From contig JAKFYF010000024.1 of NCBI GenBank assembly GCA_021731005.1, forward strand, positions 1-41,116: 41,116 nucleotides of DNA, in the 5' to 3' direction. Source of the DNA: Hyphomonadaceae bacterium. GTDB lineage: Bacteria > Pseudomonadota > Alphaproteobacteria > Caulobacterales > Aquidulcibacteraceae. The first letter of the stretch is position 1, and every line of letters starts with the position of its first letter. The notes under the pieces are model-generated. The model saw only the letters and a list, made by a program, of their open reading frames with translations, was not told the DNA's origin and ran no database searches. Made by a program: the position numbers and the translations under genes. Positions 23,720-32,057 of the stretch are shown here, in pieces.

Positions 23720-25065
23720 TGCGGCGGGCGCCCTATGCCGCGCTTGTCGCCGGGGGCGAGAACCTGGCCGAACCGCCCGCGCCGCCACGCGCGCTGCGCC
23801 AGCGCATGGCGGAGATTTATGGCGTCGATGCGGCTTGTGTCCTCCCGGTTCGCGACGTTGCGCATGGGCTGGAGCTCACGAAGCGCCTGGCGGAAGTGAC
23901 CTATGTTGTTTCCCCAGACGACGAGACCGTGCTCAGCGCCGACGCCGCGCGTGCGCTGGCCGCGGACAAGGCCCTGCTCGTGATCGATGAAAGCCTGATC
24001 GAATTCGCCGACGCGCCTTCGCTCGCGGGCTTCGCCGTCGCGAGCGGCAATATCGTGGTGCTGCGCTCGCTCTCCTACGCCTATGGGCTCGCTGGCGCGC
24101 CGTGCGGGGCAATGATCGCGGCGCCCGCGCTGATCGCTCCGCTTGAGGCGCTGTGCGAGCCCGCGCCGTTGGCGACGCCGGTGATGATGCTCGCGCTTGC
24201 CGCGCTCGATGCCTCGCGCCTGCCCTTGACCGCCGAGCGCATCGCCATTGTAAAGCGCGAACGCGCGCGTCTAGCGGCAGCGCCTGCCGCCGCCGGACTC
24301 GAAGCGCGCGCGGGGGCCGGGCCGCACGTGTTTGTGCGCGTCGCGGATGCCGCGGTGATGCGCACGGCGATCGCCGCCTTCGATCTCGACGCCAAAGAGC
24401 GCGAGCCCGGCCGCTTCCGCTTCGCGGTCGGCGCACCTGAATACAATGAGCGCATCCTGGCGGCCCTGGGGCTTAGTTCCCCCGCGCGCGCGCCGCGCCG
24501 GGCCGAGATCGTGCGCGATACCAAGGAAACGCGCATCGCCGTCGCGGTGGACCTCGATCGTGCCGGAGAAGCACGCATCGACACCGGCATCGGCTTCTAC
24601 GATCACATGCTGTCGCAAGTAGCGCTGCATGGCGGTTTTGCACTGAGTTTGACCTGTGGCGGCGATCTCCACATCGACGCCCACCACACGATAGAGGATT
24701 GCGCCATCGCGCTGGGCCAGGCGCTCGACAAGGCATTGGGCGCGCGTCGCGGCATCGGCCGTTTCGGCTTTCTGCTGCCGATGGACGAAACCGAAGCGCA
24801 GGTCTCCATCGATCTCGGCGGGCGACCTTACGTAGTGTTCAAAGGAGAATTTATCGCGCCGCTCATCGGCGCCTATCCGACGCAAATGACAAGCCATGTG
24901 TTTCGTTCGCTGGCCGAGAGCATGCGCGCGGCGATCCATGTCAGCGTCGAGGGCGACAACGATCACCACAAGACCGAGGCGTGCTTCAAGGCGTTCGGGC
25001 GCGCCTTGCGCGCAGCGCTTCGCGTCGAGGGCGAGGCGCTGCCATCGACCAAGGGCGTGCTGTGA
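23719..25065 (+). CDS. hisB: Fusion: inactive HisC-like domain + HisB dehydratase
   Basis: A 448-residue protein. Residues 260-448 are an apparently complete imidazoleglycerol-phosphate dehydratase: FYDHMLSQVALHGGF, DAHHTIED (320-327), LPMDE, DNDHHKTEACFKAFG (about 413-427) and the terminal LPSTKGVL shared with E. coli HisB. Residues 1-255 align with E. coli-type histidinol-phosphate aminotransferase (YGVDAACVL, VIDESLIEF, LRSLSYAYGLAG, PLATPV, RFAVG). They lack the Schiff-base lysine (SKA is SYA, Tyr120, codon 24076-24078), the phosphate-binding Arg (LRCG is APCG, Pro128), the NPTG loop (DDETV, 68-72), the GADE motif (RDVAH, 45-49) and about 50 residues of the large domain. The E. coli HisB phosphatase domain is absent. 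The reading frame is open without stops. ATG at 23719 overlaps hisD. Confidence 0.9.
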   Translation: MRRAPYAALVAGGENLAEPPAPPRALRQRMAEIYGVDAACVLPVRDVAHGLELTKRLAEVTYVVSPDDETVLSADAARALAADKALLVIDESLIEFADAPSLAGFAVASGNIVVLRSLSYAYGLAGAPCGAMIAAPALIAPLEALCEPAPLATPVMMLALAALDASRLPLTAERIAIVKRERARLAAAPAAAGLEARAGAGPHVFVRVADAAVMRTAIAAFDLDAKEREPGRFRFAVGAPEYNERILAALGLSSPARAPRRAEIVRDTKETRIAVAVDLDRAGEARIDTGIGFYDHMLSQVALHGGFALSLTCGGDLHIDAHHTIEDCAIALGQALDKALGARRGIGRFGFLLPMDETEAQVSIDLGGRPYVVFKGEFIAPLIGAYPTQMTSHVFRSLAESMRAAIHVSVEGDNDHHKTEACFKAFGRALRAALRVEGEALPSTKGVL

Positions 25066-25658
25066 GCGTCGCGGTGGTCAAGATCGGCGTCGGCAACACC
25101 GCTTCGGTGATGTTTGCGCTGGAGCGCCTCGGCGCGCGCGCGGTTCTGACCGACGAGCCTGCGCGCTTGGCCGATGCCGAGCGCGCGATCCTTCCCGGCG
25201 TCGGCGCGGCGCGCTACGCCATGGAGCGCCTGCAAGCTTCCGGCATGAGCGCGGCCTTGCGCGCGTTCAAAGGTCCACTGCTCGGCATCTGCCTGGGGCA
25301 GCAATTGCTGTACGAGCACAGCGAGGAAGGCGACGCGCTGGGCTTGGGTTTGCTTGCTGGGTCGGTGTCGAAGCTCCCAGCCGACACGCAAACACCCTCT
25401 CCGCACATGGGCTGGAGCCAGCTGCTCGATGTGCGCGAACATCCCATCACCGCCGGACTGCCACGGGAAGCGTACGCCTATTTTGTCCACTCATTCGCGT
25501 GCCCGCTGGGGGAGCCCACAATCGCCACGGCGAGCCATGGCCGCACTTTCTCCGCCATGGTCTCGCGCGGCAATGCGTACGGCTGCCAGTTTCACCCCGA
25601 GCGCTCGGGCGCAGTCGGCCGGCGCATCCTTGAGAATTTCCTGGCGCTGCCATGCTGA
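25062..25658 (+). CDS. hisH: Imidazole glycerol phosphate synthase, glutaminase subunit HisH
   Basis: The class I glutamine amidotransferase subunit that supplies ammonia to HisF. The 198-residue product has LPGVGAARYAM, the nucleophile C77 in GICLGQQLLYE, FVHSFAC, and the catalytic H178 and E180 in CQFHPERSG. The start is GTG, inside the last codons of the preceding gene (GTGA overlap of four bases). This reading is preferred because the protein then begins at SVAVVKIGVGNTASV, the family start, with an Ile-Gly in place of the usual Asp-Tyr-Gly. Confidence 0.93.
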   Translation: MSVAVVKIGVGNTASVMFALERLGARAVLTDEPARLADAERAILPGVGAARYAMERLQASGMSAALRAFKGPLLGICLGQQLLYEHSEEGDALGLGLLAGSVSKLPADTQTPSPHMGWSQLLDVREHPITAGLPREAYAYFVHSFACPLGEPTIATASHGRTFSAMVSRGNAYGCQFHPERSGAVGRRILENFLALPC

Positions 25659-26371
25659 TCATGCCCGCCATCGATTTGATCGAAGGGCGCTGCGTGCGAC
25701 TGCTGCGTGGCGATTTCGACCAAGTGACCCGCTATGGCGACCCGGTCGGGCAGATCGCGGCTTTTGCCCGAGCAGGCGCGGAATGGGTGCACATCGTCGA
25801 CCTGGATGGCGCGCGCGCGGGCGCGCCGAGGCAGGCCGAACTCATCAGCGGTTTGACAAAAACCTCCGGCCTCATGATCCAGTGCGGCGGCGGCGTGCGC
25901 ATCGGCGCCGACATCGAAAGTCTGCTCACGGCCGGCGCGGCGCGCGTGGTGGTGGGGTCGGCGGCGGCGCGCGACCCGGACTTGGCGGGCGAGTGGCTGC
26001 GCGAGTTTGGCGCCGAGCGCATCTGTTGCGCGCTTGACGTACGCGCCGGCGCGAACGGCTATGAGGTCGCCGCCGAAGCATGGCGCCAAGGCGCGGGCGC
26101 GGAGCTATCGGAGCTGCTCGACTGCCTCGGCGACGAACTCGCGCATGTTCTGGTCACCGACATCTCCCGCGACGGCGCCATGAGCGGGCCGAACCTCGGC
26201 CTGGTGGCGCGGCTGGCGCGCGAACGGCCAAAGCTCAAGCTGCAAGCCTCGGGCGGCGTCTCCTCGCTCGCAGATCTAGCCGCGCTACGTGAGGCGGGCG
26301 CGGCCGCCGCGATCGTCGGGCGCGCGCTCTACGAACGCGCCTTCAGCTTGGAGGACGCACTTGCCTGCTAA
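25652..26371 (+). CDS. hisA: Phosphoribosylformimino-5-aminoimidazole carboxamide ribotide isomerase HisA
   Basis: A TIM-barrel isomerase (ProFAR to PRFAR) of 239 residues. The catalytic aspartates are in MPAIDLIEGRCVRL (N-terminal half) and VTDISRDGAMSGPNL (C-terminal half); phosphate loops are QCGGGVRIGADIE and ASGGVSSLADL. It overlaps hisH by seven bases and hisF by eleven. Residues LDVRAG in strand 5 are as expected. Confidence 0.95.
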   Translation: MLIMPAIDLIEGRCVRLLRGDFDQVTRYGDPVGQIAAFARAGAEWVHIVDLDGARAGAPRQAELISGLTKTSGLMIQCGGGVRIGADIESLLTAGAARVVVGSAAARDPDLAGEWLREFGAERICCALDVRAGANGYEVAAEAWRQGAGAELSELLDCLGDELAHVLVTDISRDGAMSGPNLGLVARLARERPKLKLQASGGVSSLADLAALREAGAAAAIVGRALYERAFSLEDALAC

Positions 26372-27128
26372 GCGCATCATCGCTTGCCTCGACATAAAAG
26401 GCGGCCGCGTCGTCAAGGGCGTGCGCTTCGAGGGCCACGCCGACATGGGCGATCCCGCCGAGCTTGCGCTCTATTATCGCGACGAAGGCGCCGATGAGAT
26501 CGTCATTTACGACATCGCCGCCTCCGCCGAGCGGCGCACGATCGATTATGCCTGGCTCAAACAGATCGCGCGCGGGCTCGACATTCCGCTCTGCGTCGCC
26601 GGCGGGATTCGCACGGTGGAGCAGGCTATCCAGTGCCTGGAAAACGGCGCCGACAAGATCTCGATCAATTCGCCGGCGCTGGAGCGTCCGGACTTTATCG
26701 GGGAATTGGCGGCGATCGCCGGTTCGCAATGCGTGGTCGTCGGAGTCGACAGCCGCGCCGACGGCGGCGAATGGTGCGTCCATCAATACACCGGCGACGC
26801 GCGCACCAGCAGGCGCACGCAACGGCGTACGCTCGACTGGATCGTGGAGGCGCAAGCGCGCGGCGCTGGCGAGATCGTGTTGAATTGCATGGACAGCGAC
26901 GGCACACGCCAGGGCTACGACATCGCGCAATTGCAGGCAGCGCGCCAACGGCTCACTATTCCACTGGTCGCCTCAGGCGGCGCCGGCGATGCCGGTGGTT
27001 TTCTCGCCGTGTTCCGGGAAACCGACGTCTCCGGCGCATTGGCCGCCGGCGCGCTGCATTCGCGCGCGCTGCGCATCCCCGACCTGAAGCGATCGCTGCG
27101 CGAAGCCGGCATAGAGGTGCGGCCATGA
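26361..27128 (+). CDS. hisF: Imidazole glycerol phosphate synthase, cyclase subunit HisF
   Basis: A TIM-barrel cyclase that with HisH forms imidazole glycerol phosphate and AICAR. The 255-residue product shows IIACLDIKGGRVVKGVRFEG (first catalytic Asp), IPLCVAGGIRTVEQA, VVVGVDSRADGGEW (second catalytic Asp) and LVASGGAGDAG. The start is TTG at 26361, preceded by GGAGG at a good distance and giving (M)PAKRIIACLD, the family N terminus. No ATG or GTG is available at that place; an ATG at 26289 inside hisA would add 24 unrelated residues. Confidence 0.93.
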   Translation: MPAKRIIACLDIKGGRVVKGVRFEGHADMGDPAELALYYRDEGADEIVIYDIAASAERRTIDYAWLKQIARGLDIPLCVAGGIRTVEQAIQCLENGADKISINSPALERPDFIGELAAIAGSQCVVVGVDSRADGGEWCVHQYTGDARTSRRTQRRTLDWIVEAQARGAGEIVLNCMDSDGTRQGYDIAQLQAARQRLTIPLVASGGAGDAGGFLAVFRETDVSGALAAGALHSRALRIPDLKRSLREAGIEVRP

Positions 27129-27727
27129 TTCAGCTTGATTTTGACAAAGGCGACGGCCTGGTTCCCGTCATCGTGCAGGACGAAGCGACGCTGCAGGTGC
27201 TCGTGCTCGCCTACATGAACCCGGCCACGCTCGCTGAAACCATCGAGAGCGGCGAAGCCACATTCTTCTCGCGCTCGCGCGGGCAGCGCTGGCGCAAGGG
27301 CGAAAGCAGCGGCAATCGCCTCCAGGTGGTCTCGCTCACGCCCGATTGCGACAACGACGCATTGCTCATGCGCGTGCGCCCGCAAGGCCCCGCCTGCCAC
27401 CGCGGGACGAGTTCGTGCTTCGGCGAGGCCGACGCTCCTGGCCTCGGTCGATTGGCGCGCCTGGAGCAATCCATCGCTCAGCGCGCCGACGCGGATCAGA
27501 CGCAAAGCTACACCGCACGGCTGTTGTCGAAGGGCGCCAAGCGTGTCGCGCAGAAAGTCGGCGAGGAAGCCGTGGAGACCGCGCTCGCGGGCGCCTGCGG
27601 CAGCGAATCCGAGCTCTGCGAAGAAGCCGCCGATCTCGTCTATCACCTGCTTGTGCTGCTGCGCGCGCGGGGCCTTTCGTTTGACGCCGTGCTCGATGTG
27701 CTGGCGAAGCGGGCGGGCGAGAAGTGA
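27125..27727 (+). CDS. hisI: Bifunctional PR-AMP cyclohydrolase / PR-ATP pyrophosphatase HisIE
   Basis: A fused enzyme for steps two and three of the pathway, 200 residues. The N-terminal HisI part has RSRGQRWRKGESSGN, the metal-binding TPDCDNDALLMRV, and the cysteine pair in ACHRGTSSCF. The C-terminal HisE part has QSYTARLLSKGAKRVAQKVGEEAVETALAG and ELCEEAADLVYHLLVLL. HisI-HisE fusion is the arrangement in E. coli; many alphaproteobacteria carry separate hisI and hisE. It overlaps both neighbours by four bases. Confidence 0.95.
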   Translation: MIQLDFDKGDGLVPVIVQDEATLQVLVLAYMNPATLAETIESGEATFFSRSRGQRWRKGESSGNRLQVVSLTPDCDNDALLMRVRPQGPACHRGTSSCFGEADAPGLGRLARLEQSIAQRADADQTQSYTARLLSKGAKRVAQKVGEEAVETALAGACGSESELCEEAADLVYHLLVLLRARGLSFDAVLDVLAKRAGEK

Positions 27728-28812
27728 GCGGGCCCCGCCCCCGCGCCGGCATTCTCGACATCGCCCCTTACGTCGCCGGCCAGGCGAGTGGGCCGGGCGT
27801 TGCCAGCGTGTTCAAGCTTTCAGCCAACGAAAACGCGCTCGGCGCGAGCCCCGCTGCGCTGGCCGCCTACCGCGACGCCGCGGTGGAACTGCACCTCTAC
27901 CCTGACCCCAATGCAACCGAGTTGCGCAACGCGCTCGCGCGCAAGCACGGGCTCGATCCCGCCCGCATCCTGTTCGGAACCGGCTCGGACGAAATTTTCT
28001 CGATGGCGGCCATCGCTTATCTGGCGCCCGGGGACAACATGATCCAGCCCGCGCACGGCTTCGCCGCATGGGCGATCGCCGCGCGCGCCGTCGGCGGCGA
28101 GGTACGCAACGCGCCCGAGCGCGACGGCGTCGCGGATGCCGATGCGATGCTTGCGCGTGTCAATGCGCGCACCCGCATCGTGTTCCTCGCAAACCCTGCA
28201 AACCCCACCGGTACCTGGCTGCCCTTCTCGGAAGTCGAGCGCCTGCATGCTGGCCTGCCGGAGCATGTGCTGCTTGTGCTCGACGAAGCCTATGTCGAAT
28301 TCGCCCGCGCCGTGCTCGACGGCCGCCACGCCATCAAGCTGGCGGAGCGCGCGAGCAATGTGCTGGTCACGCGGACGTTTTCCAAATTGTACGGCCTGGC
28401 GGCGCTACGCGTCGGCTGGGCCTATGGCGCGCCCGCGATCATCGACGCCCTCAACCGCTTCCGGCTGCCATTCAACACGCCCCGCCCGGCGCAAGCGGCG
28501 GCGCGCGCGGCGCTGGGGGATTATGCGTTCGCCGAGGCTTCGGTGCGTAGCGCCGAAGAGGGCCGAGCGCGCCTGGCCGACACCCTCTCGGCTCACGGAT
28601 TCGCGCCGCTGCCTAGCGCGACCAATTTCGTGACCGCGCGCGTGCCCCATGGGTGCGCCGCCGCCGCGATCGAGGCGGCCCTCGCGCAACGGGGCGTGCT
28701 GGTGCGCGGGCTGACAAACTACGGGCTGCCCGAGTTTTTGCGCGTCAGCGTCGGCCCCGCCGCAGCCATGACTGCGCTTGCCAGCGTCCTGGAAGAGAGC
28801 GTCCGACCCTGA
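27724..28812 (+). CDS. hisC: Histidinol-phosphate aminotransferase, intact HisC
   Basis: The active aminotransferase of the operon, 362 residues, converting imidazole acetol phosphate and glutamate to histidinol phosphate. All cofactor residues are present: SANENALGASP (33-43), TGSDE (86-90), ANPANPTG (156-163), D187 in VLDEAYVEF, Schiff-base K221 in TFSKLYGLAALRVGW, and R229. The GTG start overlaps hisIE by four bases. Its wording (PFNTPRPAQAAARAAL) differs from the E. coli-like PLATPV of the inactive HisC domain fused to HisB, so the two HisC sequences come from different lineages. A broader aromatic aminotransferase activity is possible. Confidence 0.93.
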   Translation: MSGPRPRAGILDIAPYVAGQASGPGVASVFKLSANENALGASPAALAAYRDAAVELHLYPDPNATELRNALARKHGLDPARILFGTGSDEIFSMAAIAYLAPGDNMIQPAHGFAAWAIAARAVGGEVRNAPERDGVADADAMLARVNARTRIVFLANPANPTGTWLPFSEVERLHAGLPEHVLLVLDEAYVEFARAVLDGRHAIKLAERASNVLVTRTFSKLYGLAALRVGWAYGAPAIIDALNRFRLPFNTPRPAQAAARAALGDYAFAEASVRSAEEGRARLADTLSAHGFAPLPSATNFVTARVPHGCAAAAIEAALAQRGVLVRGLTNYGLPEFLRVSVGPAAAMTALASVLEESVRP

Positions 28813-28824
28813 GGTGAGGACTTT

Positions 28825-28932
28825 ATGCACGTTTATTGCTATTCTAACTTACTATTGGATTTTTTCTCCTTTATTGGTGTTCGTGGTTGCGATTCAGGCA
28901 AAATTCTTCTATTGAGAGTGACAGGAGACTGA
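28825..28932 (+). CDS. Possible 35-codon AT-rich leader ORF
   Basis: A short ORF starting 12 bases after hisC with GAGGA four bases before ATG. It contains three Leu codons in a row (TTA CTA TTG, residues 9-11) and an Ile-Leu-Leu-Leu run (ATT CTT CTA TTG, residues 27-30), codons that look rare in this GC-rich DNA. It may be a first leader peptide sensing branched-chain amino acids, translationally coupled to the next ORF two bases after its stop. Equally, the strikingly AT-rich stretch may simply hold the ilv promoter and not be translated. Confidence 0.35.
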   Translation: MHVYCYSNLLLDFFSFIGVRGCDSGKILLLRVTGD

Positions 28933-28933
28933 A

Positions 28934-29092
28934 TTGTCCGCACCCGCGCACCGGCATCACAACCGCTCCACCGCCGCTTCGGCGGTGGCGATTCCGGCGT
29001 GTGAACGGCAATTCCTGCTCCTGCTTGGCGTCGCACTTGGCCTCGTAGCGCTTATCGGGCGCTTCGGAGCGGCGTGGCTGCAGGCAACCTGA
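28934..29092 (+). CDS. Branched-chain leader peptide (52 codons)
   Basis: TTG start with AGGAGA a few bases upstream. Residues 27-42 read FLLLLGVALGLVALIG, eleven Leu/Val/Ile codons in fifteen, followed by a short tail and TGA. A terminator hairpin begins 10 bases later, in front of ilvD. Directly after the Leu/Val/Ile run, GGAGCGG (29066-29072) can pair with CCGCTCC (29117-29123), the left arm of the terminator. A ribosome stalled on these codons would leave that pairing free. This is the layout of an ilv-type attenuator. A small membrane peptide is the alternative. A 9-base hairpin (28968-28988) lies within the ORF. Confidence 0.55.
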   Translation: MSAPAHRHHNRSTAASAVAIPACERQFLLLLGVALGLVALIGRFGAAWLQAT

Positions 29093-29102
29093 ACCCCCAA
29101 CA

Positions 29103-29155
29103 GGACCGCAAGCGCCCCGCTCCCGAGAGGAAGCGGGGTTCTTGTTGCGCGGTCC
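29103..29155 (+). terminator. Attenuator terminator before ilvD
   Basis: Arms CCCCGCTCC (29115-29123) and GGAAGCGGGG (29129-29138, one bulged A) are followed by TTCTTGTT. An outer pairing GGACCGC (29103-29109) with GCGGTCC (29149-29155) encloses it. The left arm can alternatively pair with 29066-29072 in the leader ORF, which would prevent the terminator. It lies 14 bases before the ilvD start. Confidence 0.6.
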
Positions 29156-29169
29156 AAACCTGGAGCTGA

Positions 29170-30849
29170 ATGAGCGAGCCCTCCTCCCCAGCCAACCGGC
29201 GCAGCAGCGTCGTGACGCGCGGCGCCAACCGGGCGGCGGCGCGCTCCTATCTGCGCGCCGCCGGAATGGGCGACGGGGATTTCGAGCGGCCGATGATCGC
29301 GGTGGTCAACACCTGGTCCTCGGTGACCCCGTGCAACATGCACCTCGGCGACCTCGCCGAACATGTGCGCCGCGGCGTGCGCGAGGCGGGCGGCTTTCCC
29401 GTCGACTTCAACACCATCGTCGTCACCGACGGCATTTCGATGGGCACGCCAGGCATGAAGGCGTCGCTGATCTCGCGCGAGATCATTGCCGATTCCATCG
29501 AGCTGGCGGTGCAGGGCCATCAGCTCGACGGCGTCATCTGTATTGTCGGCTGCGACAAGACCATCCCCGCCGCGGCGATGGCGCTGGCGCGCATGGATCT
29601 GCCGGGGCTGGCGCTCTACGGCGGCACCATCATGGCGGGCGTTCATGCCGGCAAGGAAATCTCTATCCAGGAAGTGTTCGAAGCGATTGGCGCGCACGGC
29701 GCGGGCGCGCTCGATGATGCGGGCCTGAAGGCGGTTGAACGAGCCGCCTGCCCCGGCGCCGGCGCCTGCGGCGGCCAATTCACCGCCAACACCATGGCTA
29801 TGGCGCTGACAATGATGGGCCTCTCGCCGATGGGCGCCAATGACGTGCCGGCGGTGCATCGCGACAAACCGGGGGAAGCCGAACGCTGCGGGCGCTTGGC
29901 GGTGGAACTCACCAAACAACAGCGCACCGCGCGCCAATTCATCACCCGCGCCTCGCTGATGAACGCGGCGGTCGCGGTCTCCGCCAGCGGAGGCTCGACC
30001 AACGCCGTGCTGCACCTGCCCGCCATCGCCGCCGAGGCGGGCGTCGATTTCAGCATCGAGGATTGCCACGCCGCCTGCGCCGCGGCCCCGGTGATCTGCG
30101 ATCTGAAACCGGGCGGGCGCTTCTTGGCGCACCACTTGTTCAACGCCGGCGGCACGCGCCTGTTGGCCAAGCGCATGGCCGATTCCGGCAAGATTGTCGA
30201 TGCGCCGACGGTTTCTGGCAAGAAGCTGTTCGAGGAGGCCGCCGAGGCCGTCGAAGCTCCGGGTCAGGAGGTGATCACCGATTTCACTCGCCCGGTGATG
30301 GCGCGCGGATCCTATGCGGTGCTTTACGGCAATGTCGCGCCCGAGGGTTCGGTGATCAAGCTGGCCGGCCACGAGATCGAGAGCTTCGAGGGCCCCGCGC
30401 GCGTGTTCGACAGCGAGGATGCTGCTTTCGCGGCGGTGCAGAGCGGCGCCATCAACGAGGGCGACGTTATCGTCATCCGCTACGAGGGCCCCAAGGGCGG
30501 GCCTGGCATGCGCGAAATGCTGCAAGTCACCGCCGCGCTGAAAGGGCGCGGCGTCAAGGACGTGGCGCTGATCACCGACGGGCGCTTTTCCGGCGCTTCG
30601 TATGGCTTTGTGGTCGGCCACGTCGCGCCGGAAGCTTCGGTTGGAGGGCCGATCGCGCTGATCGCCGAAGGCGATGCGATCCGCATCGACGTCAAGGCCC
30701 GCGTCATCGAAGTGCGCGCCGACCTTTCCGGGCGCCGCTTCGCGCCGCCCAGCAAGCCCGCCCCGGTGGGCGCGTTCGCCAAATACGCCGCGCTTGTATC
30801 TTCCGCGTCCAAAGGCGCGGTCACCATCCCCAACCACGAGGCAAAGTAA
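29170..30849 (+). CDS. ilvD: Dihydroxy-acid dehydratase
   Basis: It dehydrates 2,3-dihydroxy-isovalerate and -methylvalerate in valine, leucine and isoleucine synthesis. The 559-residue protein carries the three cluster cysteines C55 (SVTPCNMHL), C128 (VGCDKTIPA) and C200 ([15 protein letters not shown]), plus [15 protein letters not shown] and [20 protein letters not shown] near the C terminus. The length fits the short 2Fe-2S form of IlvD rather than the ~615-residue E. coli 4Fe-4S form. It is the first structural gene after the attenuator and is followed one base later by ilvC. Confidence 0.95.
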   Translation: MSEPSSPANRRSSVVTRGANRAAARSYLRAAGMGDGDFERPMIAVVNTWSSVTPCNMHLGDLAEHVRRGVREAGGFPVDFNTIVVTDGISMGTPGMKASLISREIIADSIELAVQGHQLDGVICIVGCDKTIPAAAMALARMDLPGLALYGGTIMAGVHAGKEISIQEVFEAIGAHGAGALDDAGLKAVERAACPGAGACGGQFTANTMAMALTMMGLSPMGANDVPAVHRDKPGEAERCGRLAVELTKQQRTARQFITRASLMNAAVAVSASGGSTNAVLHLPAIAAEAGVDFSIEDCHAACAAAPVICDLKPGGRFLAHHLFNAGGTRLLAKRMADSGKIVDAPTVSGKKLFEEAAEAVEAPGQEVITDFTRPVMARGSYAVLYGNVAPEGSVIKLAGHEIESFEGPARVFDSEDAAFAAVQSGAINEGDVIVIRYEGPKGGPGMREMLQVTAALKGRGVKDVALITDGRFSGASYGFVVGHVAPEASVGGPIALIAEGDAIRIDVKARVIEVRADLSGRRFAPPSKPAPVGAFAKYAALVSSASKGAVTIPNHEAK

Positions 30850-30850
30850 T

Positions 30851-31867
30851 ATGCCGGCACAAGTCTACACCACCGACGATGTCTCCACCGAAGCGCTGCG
30901 CGGCAAGCGCATCGCCATTATCGGCTATGGCAGCCAGGGCAGAGCGCACGCGCAGAATTTGCGCGATGACGGCTTCGATGTGGTCGCCGGCGTGCGCAAG
31001 GAGGGGCGCGGCTGGAAGCACGCCAGCGAGGACAAGATCGCCGTCGCCGAACCCGCCGCCGCGGTGAAGGGCGCAGATCTGATCGCCATCCTGGCGCCGG
31101 ACATGACCCATGACGGCATCTGGAAGGACATCGTCGAACCCAACGCCCAGAAGGGCGCGACGCTCTTGTTCGCGCACGGATTCTCCATTCATTACGGCCG
31201 GGTGCAGCCGCGCGCCGACATGGATGTTGTACTCGTGGCGCCCAAGGGGCCGGGCGATCTGGTGCGGCGCGAATATGCGCGCGGGCGCGGCGTGCCGGCC
31301 CTGTTCGCGGTGCAGCAGAACGCCACCGGCAAAGCGCGCGAGCGCGCGATGGCTTATGCGAAGGGCATAGGCGGCGCCTCGGGCGGGCTGATCGAAACCA
31401 CGTTCGCCGAGGAAACCGAAACCGACCTGTTCGGCGAACAGGCCGTGCTTTGCGGCGGGGCCAAGGAATTGGTGATGGCCGGCTACGAAACGCTGATCAA
31501 TGCCGGCTACCAGCCGGAAGTCGCCTATTTCGAATGCATGCACGAACTGAAGCTGATCGTGGACCTGTTCTACGAGGGCGGCATCTCGAAGATGAACGAT
31601 TTCATCTCCGAGACCGCCAAATACGGCGCCGTCGTTTCCGGTCCGCGCGTGATCACCGAGGAAACCCGCGCGCGCATGCGCGATGTGCTGAAGGACATCC
31701 AGTCGGGCTCGTTCGCGCGCGAGTGGATTCTGGAGAACCAGGCCGGCAAGCCGCGCTACAATGCGCTGCTCAATGCCGACCGCCAGCACGGCATCGAAAA
31801 AACCGGCGCCGAACTGCGCGCGCGCATGGCCTGGCTGAAGCCGGGCGGCAATAGCAAGCCGGATTAG
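30851..31867 (+). CDS. ilvC: Ketol-acid reductoisomerase, class I
   Basis: It converts acetolactate or acetohydroxybutyrate to the dihydroxy acids with Mg and NADPH. The 338-residue class I protein has the cofactor loop [14 protein letters not shown] (G25-G30), [24 protein letters not shown], and the metal-binding [14 protein letters not shown] and [23 protein letters not shown]. The start at 30851 follows the ilvD stop directly; the longer open frame into ilvD was rejected. A family A repeat separates it from ilvB. Confidence 0.96.
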   Translation: MPAQVYTTDDVSTEALRGKRIAIIGYGSQGRAHAQNLRDDGFDVVAGVRKEGRGWKHASEDKIAVAEPAAAVKGADLIAILAPDMTHDGIWKDIVEPNAQKGATLLFAHGFSIHYGRVQPRADMDVVLVAPKGPGDLVRREYARGRGVPALFAVQQNATGKARERAMAYAKGIGGASGGLIETTFAEETETDLFGEQAVLCGGAKELVMAGYETLINAGYQPEVAYFECMHELKLIVDLFYEGGISKMNDFISETAKYGAVVSGPRVITEETRARMRDVLKDIQSGSFAREWILENQAGKPRYNALLNADRQHGIEKTGAELRARMAWLKPGGNSKPD

Positions 31868-31914
31868 GGGCGGGATCTTCTATGTGTGCAACAAACAATG
31901 CTCCCTTCTGGCTC

Positions 31915-32016
31915 CGTCATTCCGGGATCGCGAAGCGATACCCGGAACCCAGGGGCCAACGCGGTGTTCTACGATCCCCTGGGTTCCGGATCGCGCTCCG
32001 CGCGTCCGGAATGACG
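31915..32016. repeat. Family A cloverleaf repeat, copy in ilvC-ilvB gap
   Basis: Outer arms CGTCATTCCGG and CCGGAATGACG, a central perfect 12-base stem GGAACCCAGGGG / CCCCTGGGTTCC, and a small hairpin on each side (ATCGC-GAA-GCGAT; CGCG-CTC-CGCG). Its reverse complement matches the copies at 34529 and 39416 along the first half, so it is the same element in opposite orientation. Confidence 0.9.
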
Positions 32017-32057
32017 TGTTTAGAATCAGCACCACTTCAGGAAGAGCGGACAGTAAG

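Noticed and set aside
28957-30837. 626-codon open frame antisense to ilvD, and similar long antisense frames over hisD and leuA
   Set aside because: The plus-strand genes have complete family motifs; high-GC codon bias leaves antisense frames open. The translations show no recognisable domain and are Arg/His/Gly-rich.
31884-32057. Longer N terminus for ilvB from an upstream ATG
   Set aside because: The extension translates the family A repeat and has no similarity to acetolactate synthases.
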